Shown: positions 61,072-64,000 of the stretch, in pieces
How positions within the stretch are numbered: position 1 is the stretch's first letter
Layout of the letters: every line of letters starts with the position of its first letter
DNA from: an uncultured Bacteroidales bacterium
GTDB taxonomy: Bacteria > Bacteroidota > Bacteroidia > Bacteroidales > Bacteroidaceae
Assembly: GCA_902760315.1 (NCBI GenBank)
Contig: CACWFV010000024.1
Coordinates: 2,053 to 66,052, forward strand
Direction of reading: 5' to 3'
Length of the DNA: 64,000 nucleotides
Position numbers and translations under genes: made by a program
The notes under the pieces: model-generated
Told to the model about the DNA's origin: nothing
Database searches by the model: none
Seen by the model: the letters and a program-made list of their open reading frames with translations, nothing else

Positions 61072-63258
61072 CTATATAAATAGTACGGTGAGTCCTGCCA
61101 TGACAATACTGACCATAGACATAAGTTTAATGAGTATGTTGAGCGAAGGACCGGAGGTGTCTTTGAACGGGTCGCCCACGGTATCGCCCACGATGGTGGC
61201 TTTATGGGCAAACGAACCCTTACCGCCAAAGTTGCCTTCTTCGACCATCTTCTTTGCGTTATCCCACGCACCACCGGCATTGGCCATAAAAACGGCCAGT
61301 GTGAAACCGCAGGTGAGTCCGCCGACCAGCAGTCCCAGTACGCCGGCAACTCCCAGCACGCAACCTACGACGATGGGTATAGCTATGGCCAAGAGCGAAG
61401 GGAATATCATTTCGTGTTGAGCGGCGCGGGTGGAAATCTCTACACAGGAACCATAGTCGGGCGTTGCCTTGCCGTCCAGTATGCCAGTAATCTCGCGGAA
61501 CTGTCGGCGCACCTCCTCAACCATTTTCTGTGCCGCGCGTCCTACAGCTTCCATGGTAAGACCGCAGAACAGGAAGGCTGCCATACCTCCAACGAATGCT
61601 CCTACGAGTACCTTGGGATTCATGAGGTTTACTTGGAAATAGTTCATGAAGTCAGGAATGGTGGCCTGAGAAGCTGCTATTACCTCGCCCTTGACATTTT
61701 CCATCATAATGCCGGCACGCTCCATGGCAATCTTGATTTCCTCGATATAAGATGCAAGCAGGGCGAGGGCGGTGAGGGCGGCTGAACCGATGGCAAAACC
61801 CTTGCCGGTAGCGGCGGTAGTGTTGCCCAAGGCATCGAGGGCGTCGGTGCGGTGGCGTACTTCTTCACCTAACTCAGACATCTCGGCATTGCCACCGGCA
61901 TTATCGGCTATGGGGCCGTAGGCGTCGGTGGCCAGCGTGATGCCCAGCGTGGAGAGCATGCCTACGGCTGCAATACCGATGCCGTAAAGTCCGTTGGCAA
62001 GACTCTGGGAAGACATGGAGAGGTCGAAACCGTTGGCAAAGCCAAAACTGAGAATGATGGCTACGCCGATGGTGATGACGGGAATGCAGGTGGATATCAT
62101 TCCTGTTCCTATACCTTTTATTATTACGGTGGCTGAACCCGTAAGGCCTGCTTCACTGATTTTCTGTGTGGGTTTGTAGGAGTGAGAGGTGTAGTACTCT
62201 GTTGCCTGGCCGATGATGACACCTGCCACGAGTCCGGTGATGACGCTGAACGAGAGCCATAGCCAGTTGTCTATGCCCAGGAAGTAGAGAATGGCAAAAG
62301 TGGCTACGGCAATGAGTACGGCACTCACGTTAGTGCCCAGCGAGAGAGCGCGCAGCAGGTCGCGCATGGTGGCACCCTCCTTGGTACGTACGAGAAAAAT
62401 TCCGATGAGAGACAGGAAGACTCCCACGGCGGCAATGAGCATGGGGGCTATGACGGCCTTCAGCTGGACGGCTGTTCCGGCAGCGCCAAAGGCGGCAGCT
62501 CCTAAGGCAGCAGTTGAGAGCACGGAGCCGCAATACGATTCGTACAGATCGGCGCCCATGCCGGCTACGTCGCCTACGTTGTCGCCCACGTTATCGGCAA
62601 TGGTAGCCGGATTGCGCGGGTCGTCCTCAGGGATGTCGGCTTCTACTTTGCCTACAATGTCGGCACCTACGTCGGCTGCTTTGGTGTAGATGCCACCGCC
62701 CACACGGGCAAACAGTGCTTGTGTAGAAGCGCCCATGCCAAAGGTCAGCATGGTTGTGGTGATGGAGATGAGACCGTCGGCATCGAAGTGGTTGAGTACG
62801 ACAAACCAGACGGCAATGTCGAGCAGTCCAAGACCGACCACCGTAAGTCCCATCACGGCACCGGAGCGGAAAGCCACCTTCAAGCCAGCGTCAAGACTCT
62901 TGCGTGCGGCATTGGCTGTACGTGCTGAGGCATAGGTGGCTGTCTTCATGCCGAAGAAGCCTGCCAAACCTGAGAAGAAACCGCCAGTCAGGAAGGCAAA
63001 CGGTACCCAAGGATTCTGTACGTTAAGGCCGTATGCCATGAATGCAAACAGCGCACAGAGTATGACAAAGACGATGCCTACGACTTTGTATTGCTGTTTC
63101 AGGTAGGCCATGGCACCCTTTCGTACGTAGAGAGCTATTTCGCGCATGCGTGGAGTGCCCTCGTCCTCCTTCATCATCTGGGTGAAGAAGAAAAAGGCCA
63201 TGCCCAACGCAACGACAGAAGCGATGGGCACAAGCCAGAATACGGTTGGAATAATCAT
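61072..63258 (-). CDS. hppA: Membrane-bound, ion-pumping pyrophosphatase
   Basis: A 728-residue, about 16-helix pump driven by pyrophosphate. The substrate site DVGADIVGKVEADIPEDDPRNPATIADNVGDNVGD (quoted in part, residues 195-230) and the C-terminal KKMVEEGNFGGKGSFAHKATIVGDTVGDPFKD (in part) are intact. GNTTAATGKG at about residue 478 has Ala where K+-independent forms have Lys, so it should need K+. Pumps of this group in Bacteroidales can export Na+ or both Na+ and H+. With Na+-NQR nearby it fits a Na+-based energy economy; the ion itself is inferred. Single-gene unit with terminator. Confidence 0.93.
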   Translation of the reverse strand: MIIPTVFWLVPIASVVALGMAFFFFTQMMKEDEGTPRMREIALYVRKGAMAYLKQQYKVVGIVFVILCALFAFMAYGLNVQNPWVPFAFLTGGFFSGLAGFFGMKTATYASARTANAARKSLDAGLKVAFRSGAVMGLTVVGLGLLDIAVWFVVLNHFDADGLISITTTMLTFGMGASTQALFARVGGGIYTKAADVGADIVGKVEADIPEDDPRNPATIADNVGDNVGDVAGMGADLYESYCGSVLSTAALGAAAFGAAGTAVQLKAVIAPMLIAAVGVFLSLIGIFLVRTKEGATMRDLLRALSLGTNVSAVLIAVATFAILYFLGIDNWLWLSFSVITGLVAGVIIGQATEYYTSHSYKPTQKISEAGLTGSATVIIKGIGTGMISTCIPVITIGVAIILSFGFANGFDLSMSSQSLANGLYGIGIAAVGMLSTLGITLATDAYGPIADNAGGNAEMSELGEEVRHRTDALDALGNTTAATGKGFAIGSAALTALALLASYIEEIKIAMERAGIMMENVKGEVIAASQATIPDFMNYFQVNLMNPKVLVGAFVGGMAAFLFCGLTMEAVGRAAQKMVEEVRRQFREITGILDGKATPDYGSCVEISTRAAQHEMIFPSLLAIAIPIVVGCVLGVAGVLGLLVGGLTCGFTLAVFMANAGGAWDNAKKMVEEGNFGGKGSFAHKATIVGDTVGDPFKDTSGPSLNILIKLMSMVSIVMAGLTVLFI

Positions 63259-63320
63259 ATTAATAAGGTTTTTTAGTAAAGGTTATCGGCAGTAGGTTAG
63301 GAGCGGATGGCGATGGGCTT

Positions 63321-64000
63321 TTATTCGTCCGCAATATAGTCGGAGAGACTTTCTGCATCTTCTTCGTCTACACCGTCGCCCAAGTCAAATGTCGTACGAT
63401 AATTGTTTTCGTTGATTTCGTCGTCATCGGGCTCTTCCAATTCAACGTCGTCTTCATCGGGACGGTTGTAGTCGTCGATGATTTCAACGTCTGCATCGTC
63501 GTCGTCGTCAGTATCTTTAAGTCCGGACTCTTCAAATTTCATGCGTGGCTTAATCGTCTCGGGCTTCAATTTAGCAAAGATTGCCTCAACCCAAGTGCCT
63601 TTGGCAACTTCCAGTACCTCGTAGCCGTCGGTAACCTTCTTTTCGTACATGCCGCCCTTTTTATGAAGACGGTCTTTGGGAAGGGTTGTCGTGGAAATGT
63701 CGAAACCACTCTCGATGATGTCCTGAATAGACTGGGACAGCGAATCCCATCCGCCACCGAAGTTGCGGTCGATGACCTCTAGCAGTTTGGCAGCCGTGAT
63801 GTGGCGGATGTTCTCGTATGTCAAGTCCGTGACGCGGGTAATGGGGCGCTTTTTGATAGCCCATGTCAACTTGTTGTCTTCGCCAAGCTTGAAGGAGCCT
63901 ACTTTGTATCCTTGCTTGCTATATTTTTCTTGGAGTAATTTGTCGTCATCTTTAATTTCCTCAATCATGAAGGCGCTGCGAATGACATCAGAAATGTGGC
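63321..64000 (-). CDS. Hypothetical protein with acidic C-terminal tail, 5' end uncertain
   Basis: The frame is open to the window edge; ATG 63968 would give 215 residues, but the codons upstream (DVIRSAFMIEEI) look like coding sequence, so the gene probably begins outside. A lysine-rich N-part has ENIRHITAAKLLEVIDRNFGGGWDSLSQSI, then KGTWVEAIFAKLKPE, then 60 residues dominated by Asp and Glu. I do not recognise a function. Acidic tails often shield DNA- or ribosome-binding domains. It is 63 bp upstream of the pyrophosphatase gene. Confidence 0.6.
   Translation of the reverse strand, partial: HISDVIRSAFMIEEIKDDDKLLQEKYSKQGYKVGSFKLGEDNKLTWAIKKRPITRVTDLTYENIRHITAAKLLEVIDRNFGGGWDSLSQSIQDIIESGFDISTTTLPKDRLHKKGGMYEKKVTDGYEVLEVAKGTWVEAIFAKLKPETIKPRMKFEESGLKDTDDDDDADVEIIDDYNRPDEDDVELEEPDDDEINENNYRTTFDLGDGVDEEDAESLSDYIADE

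Overview
The window looks like chromosome of a gut or rumen Bacteroidales bacterium, most likely Prevotella or a close relative. The evidence is the Bacteroidetes-type promoter seen repeatedly (TTTG, 19-20 bases, TAnnTTTG), the lack of clear Shine-Dalgarno sequences, long Ala/Lys-rich tails on ribosomal protein S16 and IF3, two-for-one families such as the DUF4348 lipoprotein and a TamB-like giant, the six-gene Na+-NQR operon, and a paired gyrA-TPR-TPR arrangement. There is no phage, no complete insertion sequence, no rRNA and no CRISPR array. One tRNA (Lys, CTT) is present.

Layout. 1-5312: a plus-strand sugar operon (aldo/keto reductase cut by the window edge, lactonase-like amidohydrolase, zinc dehydrogenase, FucP-type permease, and an unusual nucleotidyltransferase-GHMP kinase fusion), best read as oxidative L-fucose (or similar deoxy sugar) use. 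5400-8100: an accessory patch with lower-GC small genes, a PIN-domain toxin-antitoxin pair between two 67-bp direct repeats, a tiny HTH gene, several tandem repeats and three terminators. 8282-15205: gyrA, two TPR exported proteins and a phosphohexomutase. 15325-18899: a small basic Cys protein and two tandem acyl-CoA/AMP ligases. 19054-25543: infC-rpmI-rplT, then iorAB, then an ATP-grasp-like protein overlapping a GH43 glycosidase.

25612-32795: minus-strand TlpA-like lipoprotein, a prs gene that appears broken, a ThiE-like protein and pheS; then divergently a DUF4348 lipoprotein, murB, a metallo-beta-lactamase-fold hydrolase and rpsP. 32836-37341: a small surface-polysaccharide locus with three glycosyltransferases and a divergent Wzx-like flippase fired from back-to-back promoters. 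37338-39885: a porin and rlmD. 39886-40640: a 750-bp repeat island with inverted terminal hairpins. 40640-48694: a single-polypeptide amino-acid ABC importer, carB and rpsA. 48895-53367: TamB-like. 53547-60012: nqrABCDEF with a miniature inverted-repeat insertion between nqrE and nqrF, and a lipoprotein gene fused onto the end. 60016-64000: a cytidylate-kinase-like gene, tRNA-Lys, a membrane pyrophosphatase and an acidic-tailed protein running off the window.

The most unusual items are the ABC importer in which permease, an apparently lobe-swapped (circularly permuted) binding protein, ATPase and an extra C-terminal domain are one chain; the prs gene lacking about 64 bp around its ATP-binding loop; the nucleotidyltransferase-kinase fusion in the fucose operon; and the repeat island at 40 kb, whose hairpins are reused as terminators. 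All functions are inferred from sequence motifs read by eye; no database search was possible.
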